A stretch of DNA of 33,926 nucleotides from an uncultured Pirellulaceae bacterium (GCA_905480545.1 CAJQQR010000195.1:1-33926); one strand, 5' to 3'. Counted from the stretch's first letter, positions 18,344 to 27,299 are shown. The notes: generated by a model not told the origin, from the letters alone. Numbers and translations: made by a program.

Positions 18344-19423
18344 CTACCGGGATGCCTTTAATTGACCAATGGCTTGTATTAGTTTGCCTCGCTCAATCGG
18401 ATTTTCAGCCATTTTCGTTTCGCCAAAAGCTGGTAAAAGCTTGTCCCACACGATGTTTAGCTGCGCCTGCATATTTCCGGTTTTTGCCGTGATTGCGACC
18501 ACAGCATCTTGCTCCGGTAAAACAATACAAAACTGTCCGTCCTTGCCGTCTCCGCGATAGGCGTTATGACGACATCGCCAAAACTGAAAGCCGTAGCCTT
18601 GGTCCCAATCTTTTGTCGGATCGCTGCCGTTGGAGACCTGTTTGGAGGTCGCTTGTTCAACCCAGGATTCTGGAAGGATTTGCTTTTCGTTCCACCTGCC
18701 TTTTTGCAAGTAAAGTTGGCCTAGTTTGGCAATGTCTTCTGTTCGCAAGTATAGGCCATACCCACCAATCGAAATTCCTTGGGGACTGGTTTCCCATTTT
18801 GGATCGGCGATTCCCAGCGGTTTGAACAAGCGAGGTTTGAGGTAATCCAAAACCGTGACTCCAGTCACTTTTTGTACGATCGCCGATAGCATGTAGGTCG
18901 CGGGCGTGTTGTACCGGAAATGGGTTCCAGGTTTGTGCGGAACAGGATGAGCGAGGAACGCTTTTGCCCAATGCTTTTTTTCTCGCCATTCAAGTTCATC
19001 CTGATGGCCCGTGTTCATCGTCAGTAAATCGCGTATCCGCATTGCCTTTAAGTTCGCAGATGGTTTTGCCGGCGCGTCACCCGGAAAGAATTTTAAAACG
19101 GGATCGTCAATGCTCAACTTTCCCTCTGCAACCGCCAGTCCGACTGCCGTCGAAGTAAAGCTTTTACTTAACGACCAGAGTATATGGGGTTTCTTTGCCG
19201 ATTCGGGCGCCCACCACGCTTCTGCAACGACGTGTCCATGACGCATAATCATCACGCTGTGCATTGATTTCACATCGCGGTCTGCTGTTTTGATGAAGTC
19301 GAGGATTTTGGCCGAGGCTACCCCCTGAGATTCTGGAGTGCTTCGTGGAAGTTCCAAAGATTGAGCAAGAACGATGCACGGCGTAAGCCACGTTACAAGA
19401 TATGTAATAAGTTGTAATTTCAT
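18344..19423 (-). CDS. Secreted beta-lactamase-family serine hydrolase (class C fold)
   Basis: This 359-residue protein has a Sec signal (about 1-21, cleavage near LAQS). The penicillin-binding fold is indicated by the nucleophile motif SLSK (Ser84, Lys87), RDLLTMNTGH (131-140), the second-motif region HFRYNTPATYML around Tyr171, and a third-motif region near GDGKDGQF (291-298). These features match esterase or peptidase members of Pfam beta-lactamase (PF00144) rather than a resistance enzyme; the substrate is unknown. The gene is followed by the alpha/beta-hydrolase after 61 nt. The bases just upstream of the ATG are an unusual repeat of G triplets on the opposite strand (19426-19450), and no ribosome binding site is visible. 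Confidence 0.88.
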   Translation of the reverse strand: MKLQLITYLVTWLTPCIVLAQSLELPRSTPESQGVASAKILDFIKTADRDVKSMHSVMIMRHGHVVAEAWWAPESAKKPHILWSLSKSFTSTAVGLAVAEGKLSIDDPVLKFFPGDAPAKPSANLKAMRIRDLLTMNTGHQDELEWREKKHWAKAFLAHPVPHKPGTHFRYNTPATYMLSAIVQKVTGVTVLDYLKPRLFKPLGIADPKWETSPQGISIGGYGLYLRTEDIAKLGQLYLQKGRWNEKQILPESWVEQATSKQVSNGSDPTKDWDQGYGFQFWRCRHNAYRGDGKDGQFCIVLPEQDAVVAITAKTGNMQAQLNIVWDKLLPAFGETKMAENPIERGKLIQAIGQLKASR

Positions 19424-19425
19424 TT

Positions 19426-19450
19426 GGGTGTTGGGAGGTTTGGGTTTGGG
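19426..19450 (+). repeat. Four-G-tract cluster (possible G-quadruplex)
   Basis: Four GGG tracts on the plus strand (19426-28, 19433-35, 19442-44, 19448-50) have loops of 4, 6 and 3 nt. The cluster starts 2 nt upstream of the minus-strand serine hydrolase ATG, so G runs are on the template strand and the transcript would be C-rich. Confidence 0.45.
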
Positions 19451-20034
19451 TTTTCTATGAGTATCGTTTTTTCTGGGGAAATGACCAGCTCTCCATTTGC
19501 TACGTTGCTGTCACAAGGTAAGAAACGCGGGTAAGCTACCGATCGTGAATTGTAATTTGCGTTTGACGCAGTTTTTTCGGACCCTTGAATCAATCGTACG
19601 CTACTACGATTGATTCCAAGTTTCCATCTGATGGATTTGGAATCAGGCCGGGCAACCACACTTGGGTTGTGTCTTGTTTTCGATGTGTGTCTCTTTATTG
19701 AGAACTGCATCTCGGACGTTTGCAGCATGCAAATTGCATCACGATTTTCCCTCAAAACATGCATGACCAATAGCTTAACTACTTCTGCATTTATCCATGC
19801 GGAGCATGCGATCGAAAGCTTGAAAACTAAACCGAAGAGATCTTTCAAAAGGTGGTGCTGGACAACTCTTGCCGAAAAAATGAATTATTTTGGCAGGTTA
19901 TAAATGCTGCTGTGGATATAGCAATGCCTACGAAGTAGGTCCCCGTTCGTGATGGGCTTTCATGCGAATTGCGATCGCGCGACTTTCCAGCGATAATTCT
20001 TGGTTTGAGCCTGTTTTATCCGAGCCTGACTTTC

Positions 20035-20066
20035 AAGCAGCGATTTGGGCAAGCAGCGATTTGGGC
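20035..20066. repeat. 16-bp tandem direct duplication
   Basis: AAGCAGCGATTTGGGC occurs twice back to back (20035-20050 and 20051-20066) and is followed by AAG, as expected for a slippage duplication. It sits about 130-160 nt upstream of the sulfatase start. Confidence 0.85.
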
Positions 20067-20194
20067 AAGTGATCGCATTTTAAAATGGACATGGCGATCA
20101 GAGCGATTGATTTGAATTCATCTCGTGTGCATGACGTTTAGGTCAATGACGCGAGCGATTGATCTGTCGAGAATTTTGGAGACTCATCAGTATT

Positions 20195-22297
20195 GTGTCA
20201 GGATTGAAAAACTCAATTACCATGTTTGTATTGGCATTGCTGGTACAGGCGTCCATCTTTCAGGTGTCCATCTTTCGGGCGTCCATCCTGTGGGCGTCAA
20301 GCGAAAATTCTTCGCTTCCAAATGTCGTCATTTTATTGGCCGACGACCTCGGCTCAAAGGACATTGGTTGTTATGGCGGCCCGGTAAAGACACCTGCTTT
20401 AGATAGCCTTGCTGCCAACGGAGTTCGATTCACGAATTTTTATTCTGGTGCACCAGTCTGTTCGACTGCCCGAGCCACACTGTTGACCGGACGGCACCAC
20501 TTGAGAACTGGCGTTTATACGGTGATTCAGGATCATCTGCACGACATGCATCTTCGCAAGCAGGAAGTGACGCTGGCCGAAATTTTGAAGGAAAATAACT
20601 ACGACACGGTGCACCTTGGCAAATGGCATCTTGGAACCCCATTTAGAAGGCGAGCCAAACCGTGGCTCGACGAGCATGGTTTCGACTTTTGGTTTGCAAC
20701 GGATCTCAATGCCGCTCCGTCTCATCGCGACCCTGTCAACTTCTGGCGAAACCGGAAACGAGTCGGCGCGATGAAGGGCTATGCGTGTCAGATTGTGGTT
20801 GACGAAGCAGTGACTTGGCTGGAGGAAAAACGCGACGGAAAGACGCCCTTCTTTCTTAACATTTGGTTTCACGAACCGCATGCACCCCTTGCGGCGCCGG
20901 ATGAAATTGTCTCGCAGTATGGTGAATTAAATGATCAGGCAGCGATCTATTCAGGCACCGTTGACAATACCGATCGAGCGATCTCTCGATTGCTGAAAAA
21001 GCTTAAGCAGTTAGGTGCGCTTGAGAACACCATCATCATCTACATGTCGGATCACGGCAGTTATCGTCAAGATCGCAATGGTGAGCTGCGTGGTAAAAAA
21101 GGCTCTCTCTTAGAGGGCGGGATTCGCACACCTGGAATTGTTTATTGGCCAAGAGGGATCAAAGGTGGGCTGGTAGATCCAACGCCGGCTGGTGCGATCG
21201 ACATCTTGCCAACGATTTGTGGGTTGGTTGGTGTTGAAAAACCGAAGGACGTTCAACTGGACGGCGCGGACTTGTCACCACTGTTAACCGGCGATCGTTC
21301 AGATTTTAAACGCAGCAAACCTTTGACTTGGCACTCACCGTTGAGCCAACCGGCTGTTGCAGTCCGCGATGGAAAGTATTCCCTTGTTGGGTGGCGAAGC
21401 AGCGAGTATCCCAAGGATCAGGCCGCGATCAAAATGGTGATGAATGATATGCGCGTTATTCTTGAACGGGAACTGGATCGGAAATTGACGCCAAGCGAAC
21501 TCTGGGATCAATGCTACAACAGTCCGATCAAGACGCCCGAGTGGAACCGATTGCGTGGCAAATTTGTGGTTTTGAATACATTTCAGGAAGCATGGATTCC
21601 GTTTGTTAAATCCGGTTCGGGAGGGATCTCACGATTCCAGCTTTTTGACTTGTCCGTAGACCCTGGGCAAAAAAATGATATCGCGAAACAGTTTCCAGCC
21701 GTAGCCGAACGATTAAAACAATCGGTTCTCAAGGTGAATGCCGACGTTTTAAAAGAAGCGCCCGACTGGGGTGCATCAAGACAGGGTGAGAGCCCCAATG
21801 TTCATCGGCTTCAATCCAAGAGTCGGTCCCCTTTTGACGCCTTTGTTTACGTGAATCGGATTTCGATTAAACCCGAACCCGATGAATCGCAAGAAGATCT
21901 TGCAGGACGAATTTTAGGTCGATTGGCCAATCAGGAGGGCAGGGTTCTCGTAAAGCTTCCGCCAGCGATGGATCGTCGTGCTTACGACGGGTTTAAAGTC
22001 GCGCTTGAAAGCGGAAAGCAATTCCATTCCGGGCGGTGTTTTAGTTGTCACCGATTACCCGCTTTTGGTCACAACGCATCGGACGATCTTTCACCGTCCC
22101 TGCGCAACCGTTCATTTTCCATTGAGCGGTTGAACAAAGTGCTTGATAACAAAATCCACAGCAACCTTCTTCTCGATAAAAAAGACATCAACAACTTGCA
22201 TGAATTGTTGAAAACGCTAACCGATATTTCCGATGGCGAATTTCGAAATCAAATCACTAAGTCAACCGTTCTGGACACCTCTGAAGAAAAGCAATGA
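20195..22297 (+). CDS. Secreted sulfatase with C-terminal c-type heme domain (fusion)
   Basis: Counted from the GTG at 20195 the protein has 700 residues. A hydrophobic export segment (about 10-36) contains an imperfect five-residue repeat. The sulfatase fold (about 42-500) shows VVILLADDLG with metal ligands Asp50/Asp51, the active-site motif CSTARATLLTGR (Cys89), GKWHLG (Lys143, His145), HEPHAP (His226, His229) and MSDHGSY (Asp286, His287). The expected Pro or Ala two residues after the catalytic Cys is Thr, which may affect formylglycine formation. After a linker comes a small helical domain with GRCFSCHRLPAFGH (CxxCH at 615-619), a c-type heme site. Sulfatases hydrolyse sulfate esters of polysaccharides; a heme on the same chain is unusual. 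The start is uncertain (GTG 20195, TTG 20204 or ATG 20222; GGAG lies 13 nt before the GTG). The stop overlaps the next start (ATGA). Confidence 0.88.
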   Translation: MSGLKNSITMFVLALLVQASIFQVSIFRASILWASSENSSLPNVVILLADDLGSKDIGCYGGPVKTPALDSLAANGVRFTNFYSGAPVCSTARATLLTGRHHLRTGVYTVIQDHLHDMHLRKQEVTLAEILKENNYDTVHLGKWHLGTPFRRRAKPWLDEHGFDFWFATDLNAAPSHRDPVNFWRNRKRVGAMKGYACQIVVDEAVTWLEEKRDGKTPFFLNIWFHEPHAPLAAPDEIVSQYGELNDQAAIYSGTVDNTDRAISRLLKKLKQLGALENTIIIYMSDHGSYRQDRNGELRGKKGSLLEGGIRTPGIVYWPRGIKGGLVDPTPAGAIDILPTICGLVGVEKPKDVQLDGADLSPLLTGDRSDFKRSKPLTWHSPLSQPAVAVRDGKYSLVGWRSSEYPKDQAAIKMVMNDMRVILERELDRKLTPSELWDQCYNSPIKTPEWNRLRGKFVVLNTFQEAWIPFVKSGSGGISRFQLFDLSVDPGQKNDIAKQFPAVAERLKQSVLKVNADVLKEAPDWGASRQGESPNVHRLQSKSRSPFDAFVYVNRISIKPEPDESQEDLAGRILGRLANQEGRVLVKLPPAMDRRAYDGFKVALESGKQFHSGRCFSCHRLPAFGHNASDDLSPSLRNRSFSIERLNKVLDNKIHSNLLLDKKDINNLHELLKTLTDISDGEFRNQITKSTVLDTSEEKQ
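20249..20293 (+). repeat. 15-bp tandem repeat inside the sulfatase signal peptide
   Basis: Three imperfect 15-bp units (20249-20263, 20264-20278, 20279-20293), consensus GCGTCCATCTTTCGG, are followed by a partial fourth (GCGTCAAG). They encode ASIFQ-VSIFR-ASILW-AS, lengthening the hydrophobic core of the signal peptide. Confidence 0.85.
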
Positions 22298-24825
22298 ACC
22301 GAAACCTGCCATGTCCCCAATGCGAGAGATTTTGCTGCGATCCAATCGCCCACACGCATAAGATGATTTTGCTTTTGATCAGCTGCGCCGTTTGTTTCCT
22401 CGGAGGGCAAGTGGTAAGTGGTTGCGAACCGATTGTTCATGAAATTGAGGGACGAGTTGTCGATTCGGCGGGGAAAGGAATTGAAGGTGTCATGGTTTCG
22501 GCCATTGACGATGAACATCGGAAATGGATTTCTGTCTTCTCGCAAAAAGATGGATCGTTTTCGGTCTCCGGTTTGCGTGACGTTGATCACAATATCCGAA
22601 CCCGGATGATGGGGTTTGCCGATGGATGGGAAAGTCGCGTCGCGGTCGGAACCAGAGACCTAGTCATTAAAACGCGGCCGGCAGTAGGAGATGAACTGGA
22701 GGTGCAGCGGCCTGCGAACAGTGCTTTCAGCATGCTTGCTTTCGATAACCCACGAGACAAGCTTAATTTTAAAATGATGTGTTCCTATTGCCATCAGCTT
22801 GGAACGGTCGGTTTTCGAACGCCGGAGCAACCGGTCGATTGGGAGACAATGTTGCGGCGGATGGATGGGTTTGGAGGACTTTATCCCCATACCCAGGAAA
22901 CGATCATCGATCGGTTGATGAATACCTACAAAGACGATGCGGTCGAGAAATGGCCAACGTTTGTCCCGCCGCCAGCCCCGACCGGAGCCGCTGCCGCGGC
23001 AACCATCACGATGTGGGAGATGGACAAGCCTCTTCAGGGATCGTTCCATGATCTGGAAATCGGAAGGGATGGAAAAGTTTACGCGGTAAACATCAGCAAG
23101 CATCGAATGATCGCATTGGACCCAACAACAGGGACGCAAACCACCTATCAGTATCCACCGCGAACTTACGGGCCTCACTCAATTGAAACGGCCAACGATG
23201 GAAGCCTTTGGACAACGATGTGTGCGACTGGACAAATGGTTCGGTTTGACATCGAAACGAAACAATTTGAAACATACAGTAGTGGTGAAGCACCGAAAAA
23301 GCGTGGTAATTATCCGCATACTTTACGTATCAACCCAAATGATCCTGAAGGTTTGATCTGGTATACCGACGCGGGGTCAAATTCTTGTTTTTATATCCAT
23401 CCCGAAACGCACGAGGTGAAAGAGTTTAAGCTTCTGAAGGCCGGCCAGGCTGCCGGTGCTGGGCGAGGTGAGTCGCGGGGGATTACGCCCTATGGTTTGG
23501 ACTTCTCTCCCGTTGATGGCGCGATATGGTATTCCAAGTTAAACGGAAATCGTATTGGCCGAATTGATCCAAAGGCGGAGGACGGCAACATCAAAGAATG
23601 GAATCCGCCATTTCGTGGTCCCCGGCGTTTGCATGTCGCGCCAGACGGAATGGTATGGGTTCCCGGTTTCGGCTCTGGCGTATTTGCAAAATTTAATCCA
23701 AAGGATGAAGAATGGACAGTTTACGAATTACCCGATGCTGAAAATCAAATTCCCTATGCACTGAATGTTGACAAGAAAGGGATCGTGTGGATTTGTGGGA
23801 CGGGTAACGACACCATCAATCGGTTTGACCCCAAGACGGAAATGTTTGTCGAATTCCGACTGCCGACTCGCGTCTCCTACACTCGCGAAATCGAATTCGA
23901 TGACGAAGGTAACGTTTGGACCAGTACCTCAGGCCCGGCGAGGCATATGGAGCGTGGCGTTGGTGCGGTGATTAAAATTTCTTTACCGAACAGTTTGCCA
24001 GAATCTGGCGGCGTCAAATTGGTTCCCAAAAAATACAGTGGAAAGCATTCGGTTGGCAACTTGGCGACCGCTCCCAAAGCACAACCCAAGAACGCAGATT
24101 TGTTCGCTCGGATTGATAAGCAGGAATTGCCATCGGACTATGTTCCGAGGAAACATCAGGATTATGTTGATTCTGTTATGGAAACTTTGCCTGAAAATAT
24201 TCGCGGTCAAGTCGGGCAACTGTGGGGTCAGTTTTGCCGTCAAAATCCAAAGCGGAATCGCGACGGGAAAATGTTCGTCAAAATTCTTGATTATGTAGCC
24301 AACAACAAGAGTGAAATGATGCCGAAACGGCGATTCGTTAAAAAATGGCAACATCATAATTTTGGATTGGCGGCAAACAATTTCGACGGTCGCTCCATAA
24401 AAAATGGCAAATTGGTCTACGAGCAAGCGGGTTGTAATCGATGCCATTCGATTCATGGAGCGGGTGCCAAGTATGGACCGGATTTGACCGACATTGGTAA
24501 GCGTTTCAAGGGTCGGAAGTTGCTGAATCAAATGGTGAAGCCTTCGGCAGAGATTCACAAAGAATTTCAAACACAGATGATCGAAGTTGACGATGGCCGA
24601 ATGGTTACCGGACTAGTCATCGAAGAAACCGACGATCAACTTCGAATGCTTACCAACCTGCTTAAGCCAGACAAAGTCGATACGATCAAGAAGTCGTCGA
24701 TCGAAAAGCGAAAGATCGCCGAGCTTTCCAGCATGCCAAGTGGTTTATTGGATACATTTAAATCCGCCGAGGTTCTGGATTTGGCAGCGTACCTTCAATC
24801 CCTGGATGGGGGAACAAAAGAGTGA
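22294..24825 (+). CDS. Vgb-like propeller protein with regulatory-like domain and two c-type hemes, probable lipoprotein
   Basis: This 843-residue protein begins at an ATG overlapping the sulfatase stop. Residues 1-23 hold a Cys-rich stretch (CPQCERFCCD). A hydrophobic segment then leads to the lipobox VSGC (Cys44), so an ATG at 22363 may be the true start of a lipoprotein. Domains: a carboxypeptidase-regulatory-like beta fold (about 48-127, EIEGRVVDSAGKGIEGVMV), a first heme site MMCSYCHQLG (163-167), a virginiamycin-B-lyase-like seven-bladed propeller (about 235-560, repeated WYTDAG, IWYSKLNGNRIGRID, VWICGTGNDTINRFDP blades), and a Pirellula-type heme domain with CNRCHSIHGAGAKYGPDLTDIG (714-735) and a likely Met ligand in SSMPSG. 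It is translationally coupled to both neighbours. Function is unknown; the propeller could bind or cleave a polymer and pass electrons through the two hemes (inference). Confidence 0.87.
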   Translation: MNRNLPCPQCERFCCDPIAHTHKMILLLISCAVCFLGGQVVSGCEPIVHEIEGRVVDSAGKGIEGVMVSAIDDEHRKWISVFSQKDGSFSVSGLRDVDHNIRTRMMGFADGWESRVAVGTRDLVIKTRPAVGDELEVQRPANSAFSMLAFDNPRDKLNFKMMCSYCHQLGTVGFRTPEQPVDWETMLRRMDGFGGLYPHTQETIIDRLMNTYKDDAVEKWPTFVPPPAPTGAAAAATITMWEMDKPLQGSFHDLEIGRDGKVYAVNISKHRMIALDPTTGTQTTYQYPPRTYGPHSIETANDGSLWTTMCATGQMVRFDIETKQFETYSSGEAPKKRGNYPHTLRINPNDPEGLIWYTDAGSNSCFYIHPETHEVKEFKLLKAGQAAGAGRGESRGITPYGLDFSPVDGAIWYSKLNGNRIGRIDPKAEDGNIKEWNPPFRGPRRLHVAPDGMVWVPGFGSGVFAKFNPKDEEWTVYELPDAENQIPYALNVDKKGIVWICGTGNDTINRFDPKTEMFVEFRLPTRVSYTREIEFDDEGNVWTSTSGPARHMERGVGAVIKISLPNSLPESGGVKLVPKKYSGKHSVGNLATAPKAQPKNADLFARIDKQELPSDYVPRKHQDYVDSVMETLPENIRGQVGQLWGQFCRQNPKRNRDGKMFVKILDYVANNKSEMMPKRRFVKKWQHHNFGLAANNFDGRSIKNGKLVYEQAGCNRCHSIHGAGAKYGPDLTDIGKRFKGRKLLNQMVKPSAEIHKEFQTQMIEVDDGRMVTGLVIEETDDQLRMLTNLLKPDKVDTIKKSSIEKRKIAELSSMPSGLLDTFKSAEVLDLAAYLQSLDGGTKE

Positions 24826-27299
24826 ATCAAACGCGGCCAAGGCTAATTCAAAAGTCGCAGATAATTCGATATGTGAGTTGGGCGTTCGTGCTGGCGTTTG
24901 TGATTCTCTCGCCGGTAGTTTCTTATTCGGATGAGTTCGAAAAACATATCCAGTCCTTTGTTCAGGAATTATGTATTGACTGTCATGATTCGAGTACCGA
25001 AACCCGCCTTGATTTTTCCGTACTCGATAGGAACCTTTCGAACGCTGATGTTTTCCGCAAATGGGTTCATGTTTTTGACCGTATCAAAAGCGGTGACATG
25101 CCGCCTCAGCAAGCAATTCAGCCCAGCAACGATGCTCGCGCAAACGTACTTTCGGCTCTTGGAAGTGAATTAAAACGCGTTAATCTGCGATCGCAGAACA
25201 GAGTTGGGCGTGTGCCGTCCCGCAGATTATCACGAAGTGAATATGAACACACGCTCCATGATCTGATGGGGATAGCGGGCCCGTTGGCCAAATACCTACC
25301 CCCGGAAAATCAGTCTGAATCATTTGATGTTGTTGCGGCGAAGCAGGAAATGTCCGGTATTCACATTCGCGGATTTTTGAACGCAGCAGAACATGCTTTG
25401 GATGAGGCAATTCAGTTGGGGAAAAAGCCTTTTGTTGGAAGAAAGGAATTGAATTATTTCAAGTCTCCTTATATTCAAATGTGGGTTGATCGTCCCGTGC
25501 GACGCGGAGGAGGAACGGTTTTTAAAACAGATCAGGACGTTGTGACCTTTCGTGGCGAAAATTATGTTTTTCGATCGGATGCAAACGGGTTTCGCCCTCC
25601 ATTGGCAGGTTTGTATCGCATCAGAGTCAAGGCGGCCGCGCATCAGGCGAGGTCGTCAATCACACTGAGCCTCAAGCGGCAAAATGACCGGCAAGGCGAA
25701 AGCGAGTTGTTCGCGGCTTGGGATTTGGCGGGAGATGGTTACAGGGATGTTTCCACGACGATTTTTCTGCGCCCGGACGATTGTTTTTATGTCAGTGCGG
25801 ATGAGTTGGATCCTGCTCTTGATGGAAAAGTAATCTATAACTCGCAGCCAGCGAGCAAATACAAAGGCGAAGGGGTGAAAATTCGCCATGTTTCGATTGA
25901 GGGACCTTTGGAATCGAGTTGGCCTCCGAAGAGGACGCAAGATCTTTTCCACGGTGTCAAATGGGAATTAATTCCACGTAGGAAACGGGGCAGCCAGAGT
26001 TACACGCCTCAGCTTACGCAGTCGCCGATCAAGCAAATTCGAGTCATTGTGGAACAGTTTGCTTGCCAAGCTTTGGGTCGGAAAGTAACAGAAAAAGAAA
26101 TCGACGATTTGGTGGCACTGGCCAAGCCAGGCCTTGAGAAAGGCTTGGGCTTTGTTGCGTCGGTGCGGATTCCTTTGCGAGCGATTCTGGTTTCTCCTGA
26201 GTTGCTTTTTCAATCGGGGGCGGCTGGAGTGCTGGGTGATCATGCAATCGCCCGGCGGCTGTCATATTTTTTATGGCGAAGCCTTCCAGATAAGGATTTG
26301 ACGCAATTAGCGGCCGAAAGCCGTTTGTCTGATCCCAAATTGTTGGCGGCACAAGTGGATCGCATGTTGCTCGATCCCAAAAGCAACCGTTTTGTCAATG
26401 AGTTTTTGGGGCAATGGCTTGAACTTGACCGGATCGATGTAACGACGCCTGATGCCTATTTATATCCGGAATACGACGATGTCTTACGGCGAGCGATGTT
26501 GGCTGAAACACGTGAATTCTTTGCGTATATGATTCGTGAAGACTTGAGCGTTGATCAGCTTATCGATTCTGATTTTACGTTTCTCAATCGTCGATTGGCG
26601 GAACATTACGGCATCAAAGGAGTTGTTGGCGAAGAGATGCGACGAGTGATGCTAAATTCGGATAGCGTACGCGGTGGGATCTTGACCCATGCGTCGGTAG
26701 CAAAAATCACAGCGAACGGAACCGTAACATCGCCGGTTAAACGAGGCAATTACGTTCTAAGCAATCTTTTGGGGCTCCCACCCAATCCCCCTCCGCCAAA
26801 CGTTGGCTCGATTGAGCCTGATACGCGAGGCGCGACGACGATTCGCGAGACTCTACAAAAGCATCAGTCGGTCGAGGCATGCTCTTCTTGTCATTCTCTG
26901 ATTGACCCACCCGGGTTCGCCATGGAGTGTTTTGATCCGGTTGGTAGTTTTCGCACTCGGTATCGCAATAGTAAGGGGGTCAAGCGTGAAATCAACGTTG
27001 GTCTGAGGTTCTTGCACAAAGATTACGCGTTGGGAAGATCCGTTGATACGTCTGGTAAAACTGCTGACGGTCATGAATTTCGCGACATTCGTGAATTTAA
27101 GAAGCAACTGGGTAAATCAACCGAACAGGTGGCTCGAAATGTTGTTTCCAAATTCATCGAGTTCTCCACTGGTGGTGAAATTGAGTTCGCAGACCGCGAT
27201 GAAATTGAGAGGATATTAAATGAAACGCGAGGTGATGGATTTCCGCTTCGAAGTCTTATTCAGCACGTTGTCTCAAGCCGACTTTTTAGGAATCGATAA
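24822..27299 (+). CDS. DUF1592-type planctomycete cytochrome
   Basis: This 825-residue protein starts at a GTG that overlaps the previous stop (GTGA) with GGGGGA upstream. The Sec segment is about 18-35. Domains in order: CIDCH heme motif (51-55) with the MPP of GDMPPQQ, DUF1587 (about 131-195, RRLSRSEYEHTLHDLMG), a beta-rich middle, DUF1595 (405-464), DUF1592 (471-611, ARRLSYFLWRSLPD, FLGQWLELDRI), DUF1588 with CSSCH (687-691) and DPPGFAMECFDPVG, and DUF1585 (746-822). It is the plain form of the family: unlike the copy at 1894-5184 it ends right after DUF1585. The DUF1552 gene starts inside its stop codon. Reaction unknown; it probably carries two hemes outside the cytoplasm. Confidence 0.93.
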   Translation: MNQTRPRLIQKSQIIRYVSWAFVLAFVILSPVVSYSDEFEKHIQSFVQELCIDCHDSSTETRLDFSVLDRNLSNADVFRKWVHVFDRIKSGDMPPQQAIQPSNDARANVLSALGSELKRVNLRSQNRVGRVPSRRLSRSEYEHTLHDLMGIAGPLAKYLPPENQSESFDVVAAKQEMSGIHIRGFLNAAEHALDEAIQLGKKPFVGRKELNYFKSPYIQMWVDRPVRRGGGTVFKTDQDVVTFRGENYVFRSDANGFRPPLAGLYRIRVKAAAHQARSSITLSLKRQNDRQGESELFAAWDLAGDGYRDVSTTIFLRPDDCFYVSADELDPALDGKVIYNSQPASKYKGEGVKIRHVSIEGPLESSWPPKRTQDLFHGVKWELIPRRKRGSQSYTPQLTQSPIKQIRVIVEQFACQALGRKVTEKEIDDLVALAKPGLEKGLGFVASVRIPLRAILVSPELLFQSGAAGVLGDHAIARRLSYFLWRSLPDKDLTQLAAESRLSDPKLLAAQVDRMLLDPKSNRFVNEFLGQWLELDRIDVTTPDAYLYPEYDDVLRRAMLAETREFFAYMIREDLSVDQLIDSDFTFLNRRLAEHYGIKGVVGEEMRRVMLNSDSVRGGILTHASVAKITANGTVTSPVKRGNYVLSNLLGLPPNPPPPNVGSIEPDTRGATTIRETLQKHQSVEACSSCHSLIDPPGFAMECFDPVGSFRTRYRNSKGVKREINVGLRFLHKDYALGRSVDTSGKTADGHEFRDIREFKKQLGKSTEQVARNVVSKFIEFSTGGEIEFADRDEIERILNETRGDGFPLRSLIQHVVSSRLFRNR

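Larger units (their letters stand above)
19424..20194. other. Intergenic region between divergent operons
   Basis: This is the largest gap (771 nt), between the minus-strand hydrolase pair and the plus-strand sulfatase operon, so it must carry promoters in both directions. Frames within it (for example 19420-19848 minus and 19610-19903 plus) have no domain, signal peptide or ribosome binding site. It contains a G-triplet cluster (19426-19450) and a 16-bp tandem duplication (20035-20066). A TTGGCA at 19890-19895 with an AT-rich stretch ending in GATATA (19915-19920) is a weak promoter candidate for the plus-strand operon. Confidence 0.5.

Noticed and set aside
19420..19848. 142-codon minus-strand frame ending in ATGA with the serine hydrolase start
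   Set aside because: The overlap looks like translational coupling, but the product has no domain, the low-complexity end comes from the G/T-rich repeat, and there is no ribosome binding site. Chance is more likely.
20125..20406. 93-codon plus-strand frame across the 15-bp repeats
   Set aside because: It is the alternative frame of the sulfatase signal region; the sulfatase frame continues into an intact domain and this one does not.
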